Source: Myxococcus guangdongensis
GTDB taxonomy: Bacteria > Myxococcota > Myxococcia > Myxococcales > Myxococcaceae
Length of the DNA stretch: 64,000 nt
Direction of reading: 5' to 3'
Assembly: GCF_024198255.1 (NCBI RefSeq)
Contig: NZ_JAJVKW010000003.1
Location: 1 to 64,000, forward strand
The notes under the pieces: model-generated
The model's database searches: none
What the model saw: the letters and a program-made list of their open reading frames with translations, nothing else
Told to the model about the DNA's origin: nothing
Shown: positions 1 through 8,174 of the stretch, in pieces
How positions within the stretch are numbered: the stretch's first letter is position 1
Layout: each line of letters opens with the position of its first letter
Position numbers and translations under genes: made by a program

Positions 1-18
1 GCCAACGAGCCCGGCATC

Positions 19-2670
19 GTCGCTCCTCGTGACCGCGAGGAGCGTGGGTTGAAACAACTGCCAACGTCGCAGCGGCCAACGCCGTGGGAGTCGCTCCTCG
101 TGACCGCGAGGAACGTGGGTTGAAACAAGTCCGGGGAATCAACGCTCGCCCGCGAGGGACAGTCGCTCCTCGTGACCGCGAGGAGCGTGGGTTGAAACAC
201 CGTGAAGGACCAGTCCGCGCTGCTGCCCAGTCGCTCCTCGTGACCGCGAGGAGCGTGGGTTGAAACACGACCTGCCGCGCCTCGACCGCGCCGGAGTACA
301 GTCGCTCCTCGTGACCGCGAGGAGCGTGGGTTGAAACATGGGGTTCCCTGCCGAGGCAGGCGGCCGACTCGGTCGCTCCTCGTGACCGCGAGGAGCGTGG
401 GTTGAAACCTCGGCGGGGGCGGTGTACGAGCCGGTCCAGAAGTCGCTCCTCGTGACCGCGAGGAGCGTGGGTTGAAACAGGAAGTACGGTTTGGCGCGCA
501 GGTCCGCCACGAGGTTGCTCCTCGTGACCGCGAGGAGCGTGGGTTGAAACTGACGCGCGCCGCGCAGAACCCGCGCATCGTCGTCGCTCCTCGTGACCGC
601 GAGGAGCGTGGGTTGAAACAAAACTGCCGCGGCGGCGCTCACGCTGTCGAGTCGCTCCTCGTGACCGCGAGGAGCGTGGGTTGAAACTCGTGGACCTGGT
701 CGAGGCCCTGATGGAGCGCAGTCGCTCCTCGTGACCGCGAGGAGCGTGGGTTGAAACTCGCGGGCGTTGTAGTCGGCGCCGTCGGCACGGGTCGCTCCTC
801 GTGACCGCGAGGAGCGTGGGTTGAAACTCGATGACGGAGCCAAACAGCCCCGCTGCCATGTCGCTCCTCGTGACCGCGAGGAGCGTGGGTTGAAACGGCT
901 CACCGGCGAAGGCGATGACGTCCGGGCTGTCGCTCCTCGTGACCGCGAGGAGCGTGGGTTGAAACGGTGGGCCTTCGCCGCGCCGCTGCTGACTGAGCAG
1001 TCGCTCCTCGTGACCGCGAGGAGCGTGGGTTGAAACACATCGCCGCTTCGGGTGATCATCACGTTGTTCGGTCGCTCCTCGTGACCGCGAGGAGCGTGGG
1101 TTGAAACCGCTCGCGAGCGAGAGCAGCGCCCTTCGCTCCAGTCGCTCCTCGTGACCGCGAGGAGCGTGGGTTGAAACGGCAACGGTACCCCTCGACTACA
1201 CCCTCACCGTCGGTCGCTCCTCGTGACCGCGAGGAGCGTGGGTTGAAACGTGACCTATCAGGGGGTGCTGGGAGGCTCGGAGGTCGCTCCTCGTGACCGC
1301 GAGGAGCGTGGGTTGAAACCACTCACGCCCGAAGCGCGCCCCCAGGGGCCCGCCAGTCGCTCCTCGTGACGGTGAGGAGCGTGGGTTGAAACGAGGGAGT
1401 GCCCTTCGCCGAGCAGGAGGGGCACCTGTCGCTCCTCGTGACCGCGAGGAGCGTGGGTTGAAGCCCCGTCGGGGGCTGGCGCGTCATCGACATCGCGTCG
1501 TCGCTTCTCGTGACCGCGAAGGGCGTGGGTTGAAACGAGGCGGGTGATGAGCCGGGCCGGGCGTACTACGTCGCTCCTTGTGACCGCGAGGAGCGTGGGT
1601 TGAAACCGTTCCCAGGTAAGTCGCCGCGACGTAGTCGGGTCGCTCCGAGTGACTGCGAGGAGCGTGGGTTGAAACGTCTCCATCGTCATCCTCACGATGG
1701 TGAAGATGAGGCGCTCCGCGTGACAGCGAGGAGCGTGGGTTGAAACTCGTTGGCCGTAATCAGGCCACCGAAAATATGGTCGCTCCTCGTGACCGCGAGG
1801 AGCGTGGGTCGAAACTATTCGCGGGTGTTGGGGTAGCCCGTAATTCCGCCAGTCGCTTCTCGTGACCGCGAGGAGCGTGGGTTGAAACGACGAGTTGCAA
1901 AAGTACGGGACTCACCTCGCGCTGTCGCTCCTCGTGACTGCGAGGAGCGTGGGTTGAAACAAGGTGTACCTGCCCACGGGGCACCTCGCGCCGTCGCTCC
2001 TCGTGACCGCGAGGAGCGTGGGTTTAAACGGCATCTCGTCGACCAACGGCGTCAACGACTACGTCGCTCCTCGTGACCGCGAGGAGCGTGGGTTGAAACA
2101 CGAGCACGCGCGTTGTGCCAGCCGCAACCCGGTCGCTCCTCGTGACCGCGAGGAGCGTGGGTTGAAACCCTGGGTGGCAGGTGGCATCGGATGGCCGGAG
2201 CGTGTCGCTCCTCGTGACCGCGAGGATCGTGGGTTGAAACCTCCATATCACTGTTCCGGCGTGACAGCGTGTCGAGAGTCGCTCCTCGTGACCGCTAGGC
2301 GCGTGGGTTGAAACGAGAAGGACGTTGGCTTCCAGATGGGCCAGATGGTCGCTCCTTGTGACCGCGAGGAGCGTGGGTTGAAATCACAACATTCTCATCC
2401 TCGAGGCTGAGCCGGTTGGGTCGCTCCTCGTGACCAGGAGGAGCGCGGGTTGAAACGCAGACGGCGCTATGCGAGTCGTAGCGAAGCGTCTGTCGTCGCT
2501 CGACGTGGCGGCGGGGAGCATAGGTTGAAACGGTGGTCATTGACACCTTTGGTGAACGCGATGTCGTCGCTCCTCGTGACCGCGAGGAGCGTGGGTTGAA
2601 ATCAGCACGCTGGGCAGATGCACTGAACAAGAAGGTCGCTTTGGGCAACCGGGAGAAGCGTGGGTTGAAA
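19..2670 (+). CRISPR. CRISPR array, 38 repeats, distal end decaying
   Basis: Thirty-eight copies of a 37-bp repeat alternate with unique spacers of about 31-38 bp, so the period is 68-75 bp. The repeat holds a perfect 8-bp palindrome, GCTCCTCG and CGAGGAGC around a five-base loop, and ends in GTGGGTTGAAAC, the 3' end from which type I and III crRNA 5' handles derive. Repeats 1-19 are almost identical. From about 1370 rightwards they carry more and more substitutions (1501, 1638, 1711, 2277, 2495, 2634), and several end in AAAT instead of AAAC. A fragment resembling the repeat continues to about 2717. Decay at the right end puts the leader and recent spacers to the left, outside the window. 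Positions 1-18 look like a spacer tail, so the array is incomplete here. The subtype cannot be fixed without cas genes; the ends resemble I-C and III-B repeats. The long open frames across the array are repeat artefacts. Confidence 0.98.
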
Positions 2671-2826
2671 TGACGATGTCCTCAAGTCGCTCAATGGGCG
2701 CTAAACGCTCCTCGTGGCAGAGCGGCGCTTGATGCCAAGCCAGTTTCTGCGCGAGGGGTATGCAATACCCCAGGTGCTGCCCTCACCCGACGCGACGACA
2801 GACCGGAGTGATAGGCCTCGAGGTCT

Positions 2827-3498
2827 ATGCCAAGACTTCGTGCCTTCTGGCTTTCGCTGATCGTCGTGTCCTGGATGGGCTGCTCGACCAACGGAAAGCC
2901 TCCCATGCAGCTGGCATGGGAGAGTGCTGAGGTGGAGTGCGAAGACCCTCGGGAGGACCGATGCGTCGTCCTTCTCTGCGCCGAGGATGCCTGCGGTTTC
3001 TTCCCCTGCGAGGACAGCCCACGGACTGTCGAACTGGCACGATTTCCACCCGCCAGACCGCCTGTGGCCGCCGCTGCTCCGGGTGGGGGACCTCGGAGGA
3101 ATTGGGGTGGAGCCCAGAAGCTCCCTCGCGGTGCGCTCATGACGTTCCCCAACTGGAACGGGGCACCCGAACAACTCATCCCTCCTTCACGACAGCTCTC
3201 GACGGGGCGATGGGAAAAACACCACCTCTTCCCCCAGGAAGAGGAGCTTCGTCTGTGGTTCGAACAAAGAGGGGCCAAGATCCACGACTACACCATGCCG
3301 ATTCCGCGTGACCTTCATCAGCGGATTCACAGCACGGGAGGTCGCGGAGGTCCGTGGAATGAAGCCTGGCGAGAGTTCAAGAAGAACAATCCGAGGGCTC
3401 CGCCGAGGGAGATCTTCAAGCATGCAGGAGAGCTGATCTACCGGTTTCAGCTCATGGGAGGCCCGATTCAGCCCTACTATGCCAAGCCAGGAGCATGA
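2827..3498 (+). CDS. sitA6: SitA6-family polymorphic toxin lipoprotein
   Basis: Predicted kin-discrimination toxin lipoprotein of 223 residues. In myxobacteria, SitA lipoproteins move between cells by TraA/TraB-dependent outer-membrane exchange and kill recipients that lack the matching SitI. The N-terminus is a type II signal peptide whose lipobox ends at Cys19 (VVSWMGC). A Cys-rich stretch (residues 38-62) and a Pro/Ala/Gly-rich linker (75-100) follow. The C-terminal domain (about 125-215) has the pattern of the TIGR02269/DUF2380 family: HHLFPQ at 132-137, a conserved IHD, LHQRIH, and WNEAWREF. The paired histidines and this layout suggest a nuclease of the HNH type, but that is inference. 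The immunity gene follows after only 6 bp. The ATG at 2827 is the first that gives the signal peptide. It lies 156 bp beyond the last CRISPR repeat. Confidence 0.88.
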   Translation: MPRLRAFWLSLIVVSWMGCSTNGKPPMQLAWESAEVECEDPREDRCVVLLCAEDACGFFPCEDSPRTVELARFPPARPPVAAAAPGGGPRRNWGGAQKLPRGALMTFPNWNGAPEQLIPPSRQLSTGRWEKHHLFPQEEELRLWFEQRGAKIHDYTMPIPRDLHQRIHSTGGRGGPWNEAWREFKKNNPRAPPREIFKHAGELIYRFQLMGGPIQPYYAKPGA

Positions 3499-3504
3499 GG
3501 ACGA

Positions 3505-4227
3505 ATGACCCGTTTCTACTGGGTGGACGAGGACATCGAAGTCGCCAGGAAGTATGGCGGAGAGGCGCATGGCTCGCCGCGGTGGGCGCTCCCTGGCCTG
3601 ATGCAGTGTCCTGCTTGCGGAGAAACGTGGAGCGATGTCGGCCACCACTTCCCTGGCGTCGACCTGACCGCCCTTCCTCAGCGGCGCGAGTTCGAAAGAG
3701 CCAGACCTGAGCCCTTCCCTGAGTTTGTTCGCCTGCGGGAGTTGGTCCGTCCCCTTGTTCCGCCCGAGGAGGCACTTCCTCCTGGCGCTGGCTTTGGGCC
3801 TTTGGTGGGAACTGCTGTGGGAACGTTCCCTGCCTTTGCCTGGATCATCGAGGTGCTGCTCATCCGGGCTGAAGTGCTGGGCCAGCTCCATGCCCAGGGA
3901 ATGAGGAACCTCCAGGGACATCCCACGGCGCTTCGGTCTCGGCGCAATCCGCCACCCGAGTTGCTGGAACTGCACGTGCTCCCGCGCGGGCGACTTCATG
4001 GCGATTGCCTTCCGCCAGATGAACCTCCTCCGTGCCCCACTTGTGGCTGGTTTGGCCTCCGTCGACCCGAGGAGCCCATCCTGGACGAGGCTTCCCTCCC
4101 CTCGGACATGGAGCTGTTCCGCGTGGGCAACTTCGCCACGATGGTCATCGGCACGGAGCGCTTCAAGGACACCGTCGAACAGCTCGGCCTCGATGGCCTC
4201 ACCTTCCTCGAGGTCCCCACTCGCTGA
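3505..4227 (+). CDS. sitI6: SitI6-family double-CXXCG immunity protein
   Basis: Predicted cytoplasmic immunity protein of 240 residues that would protect the cell and its siblings against the preceding SitA6-like toxin. Two zinc-ribbon-like knuckles are visible: CPACGETW at residues 35-42 and CPTCGWFG at 177-184. These are the defining feature of the Myxococcus double-CXXCG (gmx_para_CXXCG) paralogue family that accompanies SitA6 lipoproteins. No signal peptide or membrane segment is present. The start ATG lies 6 bp after the toxin stop and is preceded by GAGG, so the two genes are almost certainly co-transcribed. The C-terminal part is acidic and hydrophobic and probably provides toxin specificity. 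Cognate pairing is inferred from adjacency. Confidence 0.88.
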   Translation: MTRFYWVDEDIEVARKYGGEAHGSPRWALPGLMQCPACGETWSDVGHHFPGVDLTALPQRREFERARPEPFPEFVRLRELVRPLVPPEEALPPGAGFGPLVGTAVGTFPAFAWIIEVLLIRAEVLGQLHAQGMRNLQGHPTALRSRRNPPPELLELHVLPRGRLHGDCLPPDEPPPCPTCGWFGLRRPEEPILDEASLPSDMELFRVGNFATMVIGTERFKDTVEQLGLDGLTFLEVPTR

Positions 4228-4296
4228 GCCACAACGACAACGAGGAGACCCTGCTCATCGCGGGGCCTCCTCGCGGGTTCTTGGACTCGAGTCGCC

Positions 4297-5322
4297 TCAG
4301 AACTTGAACAGGCTCGACACGCCGTCCTTGATGCTCTTGCCGACGTCCTTCGCTCCGTCCGCAATCTTCTCACCGACGTCCTTGGCGCCCTCGGCCACCT
4401 TCTCGCCGACGTCCTTGGCTCCCTCGGTGACCTTCTCCTTCACGTCCTTCACGGCCTCTCCCACCTTGCCGTTCGTGACGTTGTCCACCGTGTTCTTCAG
4501 CTTGTTGAAGTCGATGGTGTACGTCGTCCCCACTCCCACGCCCAACCCCAACGCCGCCTTCGCCTTCGCTCCAATCGTCAGCTTCCCATCCTCGAACGCG
4601 AACTTCCCATCCACCGCCGCCCCCACCCCTGCAATCGCAGTCCCCGTCACCGAGCCACCCACCGGACCGAACTCACCCTTCGCCGTCGCGCTCGCCTCCG
4701 CACCCACCAGCGCGCCCGCCCCCGCCTCCACGCCGACGTCCCCATCCTTGAGGTTGAAGTCCGCCTTCGCCTTCGCATCCGCGTTGGCTCCCACCAACGC
4801 CTCACCGTGCACCCCGCCGTAGACCTTCCCGTCCACCTTCCCCAACCCGATGTCCTTCAAGTCCTTGCCGAACCCCGCATCCCCTCGCAGGCTCGCCAGG
4901 TTCGCCTCCGCTCCCGCCCTGCCTCCAATCTCCCACGGCATGATTCGATAGGACGCGTCACCCTGCGCCTCGAGCGCGCTCGCCTCGAACTGCGCTCCCG
5001 TCCCGCTCTTGTCGAACCCCGTGCCCGTCTTGAACTCGGCCACGTCCTTCTGCCAGGACACGTAGTTGCCACTCTCGTTGCCCGCCACCTGCCCAGGCCC
5101 CGAGTTGCCCTTCGTCACCTGACGCCCATCCTTCTTCGCCGCGCTGGCGTCCGCCTTGTCGCCCTTGCGCGAGTCCAGGAAGATGTCCTGCCCCCACTGC
5201 CCATCCAGCTTCGTCTCCGGCTGGTGCTTGTCGATGAACCCCTTCTTCCCCGCCGCGGAGTCAGCGCCGGAAGTCGCAGGGGAGGATGACGGAGGGGGGC
5301 GGGGGGACTGGGCGACGCGCAT
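4297..5322 (-). CDS. Gly/Ala-rich repeat protein of unknown function
   Basis: A 341-residue protein with no recognised enzyme motif and no clear signal peptide. The N-terminal 30 residues are Pro/Ser-rich and disordered. Residues about 30-130 are polar (KHQPETKLDGQWGQD). Residues 130-280 alternate Ala/Gly with charged or aromatic residues in a beta-like pattern (GANADAKAKADFNLKDGD). The last 70 residues are an 11-residue helical repeat, GAKDVGEKVAE, then GAKDVGEKIAD, ending in SSLFKF; this resembles amphipathic LEA or apolipoprotein-type helices. Similar Ala/Gly-alternating segments occur in carrier regions of actinobacterial polymorphic toxins, but no toxin domain can be named. The open frame extends upstream, but the ATG at 5322 avoids a long Arg-rich shadow translation. 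It is convergent with the SitA/SitI pair. Confidence 0.75.
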   Translation of the reverse strand: MRVAQSPRPPPSSSPATSGADSAAGKKGFIDKHQPETKLDGQWGQDIFLDSRKGDKADASAAKKDGRQVTKGNSGPGQVAGNESGNYVSWQKDVAEFKTGTGFDKSGTGAQFEASALEAQGDASYRIMPWEIGGRAGAEANLASLRGDAGFGKDLKDIGLGKVDGKVYGGVHGEALVGANADAKAKADFNLKDGDVGVEAGAGALVGAEASATAKGEFGPVGGSVTGTAIAGVGAAVDGKFAFEDGKLTIGAKAKAALGLGVGVGTTYTIDFNKLKNTVDNVTNGKVGEAVKDVKEKVTEGAKDVGEKVAEGAKDVGEKIADGAKDVGKSIKDGVSSLFKF

Positions 5323-5507
5323 GGGAGCTCTCGGGGGACCGCGGGGGCGAGGGCGGCTAGAGCACAGCCCATGCCAGGGGTTCCGACACCCCTCGCGCCA
5401 CCGTCCCTCCTCTGAAGCCACCCACCCGGGAGCACCCCGCCGCCCCCTTCTCCTGATGACGGGAGCCATCACCCCTGATGGCGAACGTCACCAGACCCGC
5501 CGCGCCC

Positions 5508-6194
5508 TCACACGCCCCAGGGGCGCAGGAACGTCGCCGTCTGCTCGAGGATGAAGGGCAGCGACGCCGTCAGCTCGTGCCCGTCGTCCACCTCCACCAG
5601 CTTCACGTTGCGACGGCCCTCCGCCCACTGGCGCGAGTTGGCGATGTCACACGTGTCGTCCGCGCGCCCGTGGATGAGCAGCGTGGGCACTCGCACGTCG
5701 GGCCAGTTCCCCAGGCGCTCGTCCAAGCGCTGCGCGTCCTCGACGAAGCTCCAGTGGACTTTCGACGTGCGCTTCTCCACGAAGTCCTCCGTCGGAATCC
5801 AGCCCGACGTCCGCCAGTGCTCCCAGAACGCCTCGCCCATCCGCTTGCGCAGCTGCGTCACGATGTGGAACGCCGGCGCCATCAACACCAGGCCACACAC
5901 GCGCGCGTCCTCCGCCGCGATTCTCGCCGCCGTCAGCCCTCCCAGGCTCGAGCCCAGCAACACCACCCGGTCCTGCTGGCCACCCAGCGCCGCTCGCACC
6001 GTGTCGGTGATGGCGCTCAGCTTCAGCTCCTCGAACGAGGGCACCCGCAGGTTCAGCCGCTCGATGTGGATGCCCAAGGGCTCGAAGTGACGGCTCAATG
6101 CCAGACCCTTCGTCGAGTTCGGTCCGGACGCGAAGCCATGCAGATACATGAAGCGAGGAGCCAGGGGCACGGGCACTGGAGGTAGGTCGCTCAT
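5508..6194 (-). CDS. YqiA/YcfP-type alpha/beta-hydrolase
   Basis: Cytoplasmic alpha/beta-fold hydrolase of about 228 residues. The serine nucleophile sits in GSSLGG, the acid is in LIHGRADDTCD, and the histidine in DDGHEL near the C-terminus. An oxyanion-type loop, LHGFASGPNSTKG, near the N-terminus is characteristic of the YqiA/UPF0227 esterase group. It probably cleaves small acyl esters; the substrate is unknown. An alternative GTG start lies 9 bp upstream at 6203, and neither start has a strong ribosome-binding site. The gene stands alone between the Gly/Ala-rich gene and the BP74 gene. Confidence 0.85.
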   Translation of the reverse strand: MSDLPPVPVPLAPRFMYLHGFASGPNSTKGLALSRHFEPLGIHIERLNLRVPSFEELKLSAITDTVRAALGGQQDRVVLLGSSLGGLTAARIAAEDARVCGLVLMAPAFHIVTQLRKRMGEAFWEHWRTSGWIPTEDFVEKRTSKVHWSFVEDAQRLDERLGNWPDVRVPTLLIHGRADDTCDIANSRQWAEGRRNVKLVEVDDGHELTASLPFILEQTATFLRPWGV

Positions 6195-6244
6195 GGCCGT
6201 CACTGTAACGTCGGCCCCGGCCCCCGGCTCACTTGATTACCGCG

Positions 6245-6595
6245 TCACTTCACCTCGCGCGCGAGCCTCGAGTCCCACGGGCACCAGTGGCCGCCGGGAA
6301 GGAACGCGCCTCCCGCCTCGTCCAGGTGGTCCTCCACGTACACCATGTTCGCGTCGCAGACCTCGATGGCCATCTGGAAGAAGCGGATGGTCGACGGGTC
6401 CAGGTGGAACGAGAACTTGGGGTTGTACGGCTGGGTCCGCTTGATGATGCGCCCATGCACGTGAACCTCGTTCCGCTCCTCGCCGGAGAGAATCTTCCGG
6501 GCGTGGGCAATCGTGTTCTCGTCCGTCAGCTCGATGATGAACTCGACACCGGGGGAGCTCGGCTGCGTGAAGGCGAAGCGGGCGGCGTTGGCCAT
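6245..6595 (-). CDS. BP74-domain protein
   Basis: Small 116-residue protein that is essentially a single BP74-type domain. Recognisable blocks are FIIELTDE, HARKILSGEE, YNPKFSFHLDPSTIRFF, AIEVCDANMVYVEDHLDE and GGHWCPWDSRL. This fold is known from the N-terminal part of the Dictyostelium calmodulin-binding protein BP74 and is scattered in bacteria. Its biochemical role is not established; conserved Trp, Cys and His residues suggest a ligand- or metal-binding beta domain. No signal peptide is present. The ATG at 6595 is preserved because AGGAG lies about 8 bp upstream, which removes a 20-residue N-terminal extension of the longest frame. Confidence 0.8.
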   Translation of the reverse strand: MANAARFAFTQPSSPGVEFIIELTDENTIAHARKILSGEERNEVHVHGRIIKRTQPYNPKFSFHLDPSTIRFFQMAIEVCDANMVYVEDHLDEAGGAFLPGGHWCPWDSRLAREVK

Positions 6596-6728
6596 GGGGC
6601 AACTCCTGTGAGGGTGAGGAGCGCCGATGTAGAAGCCTGACAACTCCCGCACCACCCGCCCGCAGGGCAGGTGTGCAGAAGCAGTGGGTTCTCAGGGCTC
6701 ACCCGCTGCCTTTTCGACAGCGGGCCAA

Positions 6729-8009
6729 TCACCCTCGCGGCTTGCGTCGCCTCGCGAGACGAGCTGCGTGCTCCGGATTCAACATCTTCACGTACGCCAG
6801 CATCCCGTCGATGCGCGCGCGCTGCTTCGCGTCCCCACCGTCCTCCTGGTGAATCATCGCCCGCAGCTTCCGCCGCTCCTCGCGCGACAGCCCGAGCCCC
6901 GCGTTCACCGTCACGCCCGTGACGCGCTGCCGTCCCCCCTTCCGCTGCACCCGCGTCTTCGCGGCGTTCACCTCGAAGCCCTCGTCCTTCACGTACCTCG
7001 CGGCGAGCGCTCGCACCTTCTCCAGCGCCCCCACGTCATCCCCGGAGAACGTCAGGTCATCCGCGTAGCGCGTGTATGTGTATCCATACCGCTTCGCCAG
7101 CCCCGCGAGCCTCCGGTCCAGGCGCATCACCACCGCGTTGCACAGCCCGGGGCTCGTCGGCGCGCCCTGCACGCACGCTCGCGGCCCCACTGGCACGTGG
7201 AACACCGACCCCTCCACCTCCACCGGTTGTCGCTCCGCCTCCGTCATCAACACCGACAGCGTCGCCGCCACCGGATAGCCATACCCCAACGCGAGCAACA
7301 GCCCGCGCACCCGCCCCACCGTGACGGAGGGGAAGAAGTCCTTCACGTCCAGCTTCAACACCACCCGGCGCCCCACGTGCGGCGCGGCGCCCGTCTTGAT
7401 GGAGCGCCCCGACACGAAGCCGTGCGCGTGCTCGCTCTGGGGCAGCTTCGCCACCAGCAACGTCAGGAGCCGGCGCTGCAAGGCCTTGAGCTTGCGCTTG
7501 GGCGCATGGAGCCGCCGCGTGCCTCCCGAGCGCTTCGGCACCGAGAACGTCACGTAGTGTGACACCCGCTCCCGGACCCGGTGCGTCGCGTAATGCCGGA
7601 GCTGGCCCACGGTGAGCTCCAGCGCCGCCGCGATGTCCTCCTCCGTCCGCCATACCGGCAGCCCGTAGCGCGTCAGCTGCGCCTCGTCCGTCAGCAGGTC
7701 GCGCACGTCGCGGTTGCGCGTGCGGAACGTCGTGGAGAAGAAGCGCCTGGCCTCGCCTCGCGTCAACAGCCGCTCGCGTCCCGGCTTGTAGACGCGCTTG
7801 CCCTTGGGCAAGAGCCGCGCGTCCCGGATGATTTCGCGCCGGTGTCCGGGCTTCAGCGGGCCCGAGGTGGCCACGGTCTCCCGCACCCTGTCCGCCGCGC
7901 GGCCGCTCGCATCACGCGCGGAGGCGTCGAGCCGCGAGACGTCTCGCGTCACCGGCTTGGGGGTGAAGAGCCCCTTGAACCAACCCAGCGTCGAGTCGAA
8001 CCAGCTCAT
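6729..8009 (-). CDS. Retron reverse transcriptase, Mx65 type
   Basis: Retron-type reverse transcriptase of 426 residues that would make branched msDNA from the adjacent RNA. The sequence closely matches my memory of the M. xanthus retron Mx65 enzyme (about 427 residues) along its whole length, including the N-terminal MSWFD and the C-terminal LARRRKPRG. Catalytic and core motifs are LDVKDFFPSV (220-229), QGAPTSP (282-288), YADD (315-318) and QRVTG (361-365), the VTG triplet being retron-specific. Residues 1-120 form the myxobacterial N-terminal extension. The ATG at 8009 was chosen by homology; the open frame continues 42 codons upstream into the msd region. The msr-msd RNA lies immediately upstream, and two accessory genes lie before it on the same strand. 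Confidence 0.95.
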   Translation of the reverse strand: MSWFDSTLGWFKGLFTPKPVTRDVSRLDASARDASGRAADRVRETVATSGPLKPGHRREIIRDARLLPKGKRVYKPGRERLLTRGEARRFFSTTFRTRNRDVRDLLTDEAQLTRYGLPVWRTEEDIAAALELTVGQLRHYATHRVRERVSHYVTFSVPKRSGGTRRLHAPKRKLKALQRRLLTLLVAKLPQSEHAHGFVSGRSIKTGAAPHVGRRVVLKLDVKDFFPSVTVGRVRGLLLALGYGYPVAATLSVLMTEAERQPVEVEGSVFHVPVGPRACVQGAPTSPGLCNAVVMRLDRRLAGLAKRYGYTYTRYADDLTFSGDDVGALEKVRALAARYVKDEGFEVNAAKTRVQRKGGRQRVTGVTVNAGLGLSREERRKLRAMIHQEDGGDAKQRARIDGMLAYVKMLNPEHAARLARRRKPRG

Positions 8010-8055
8010 GGTGCTCCGGGAGGGGCCAGGGGACGACCTGCGAGGCGCTGGACCC

Positions 8056-8157
8056 GGGGCTCCCTGCGTTCCGTACGCAGGGACCCTGGAGAAGAAGTGG
8101 GGACAAAACACCGCCGCGGCGAAACACCACGGCACCGACGGCTCATCTGTGAGCCCC
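8056..8157 (-). ncRNA. Retron msr-msd RNA
   Basis: The 165-bp gap between the SWIM-protein gene and the reverse transcriptase folds as a retron RNA on the minus strand. A 7-bp inverted repeat (8151-8157 with 8056-8062) fits the a1/a2 stem that brackets the template. Inside it, 8113-8133 makes a perfect 7-bp stem (one G:U wobble) with a loop containing TTT, as is usual for msr hairpins bound by the reverse transcriptase. Positions 8061-8083 form a 9-bp stem with a 5-base loop that would be the msd hairpin. The two bases shared by a2 and the hairpin leave the exact template boundary open. Order (a1, msr, msd, a2, reverse transcriptase) and size agree with small Mx65-like msDNA. The priming G could not be fixed by eye; one candidate is in CAGATGAGC just after a1. 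Confidence 0.8.
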
Positions 8158-8174
8158 AGCCCTTCCCGTGAGCG

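Noticed and set aside
139..2648. Several long open frames on both strands across the CRISPR array
   Set aside because: Their translations are repeats of the CRISPR unit (for example STHAPRGHEER), an artefact of a 37-bp repeat without stops in several frames.
3678..3999. Minus-strand open frames opposite sitI6
   Set aside because: The plus strand has two CXXCG motifs and sits 6 bp after sitA6; the minus frames are compositional shadows.
4807..5289. Plus-strand open frames opposite the Gly/Ala-rich gene
   Set aside because: High GC gives long antisense frames; translations are Arg/Pro/Leu-rich without domains, whereas the minus frame has clear repeat structure.
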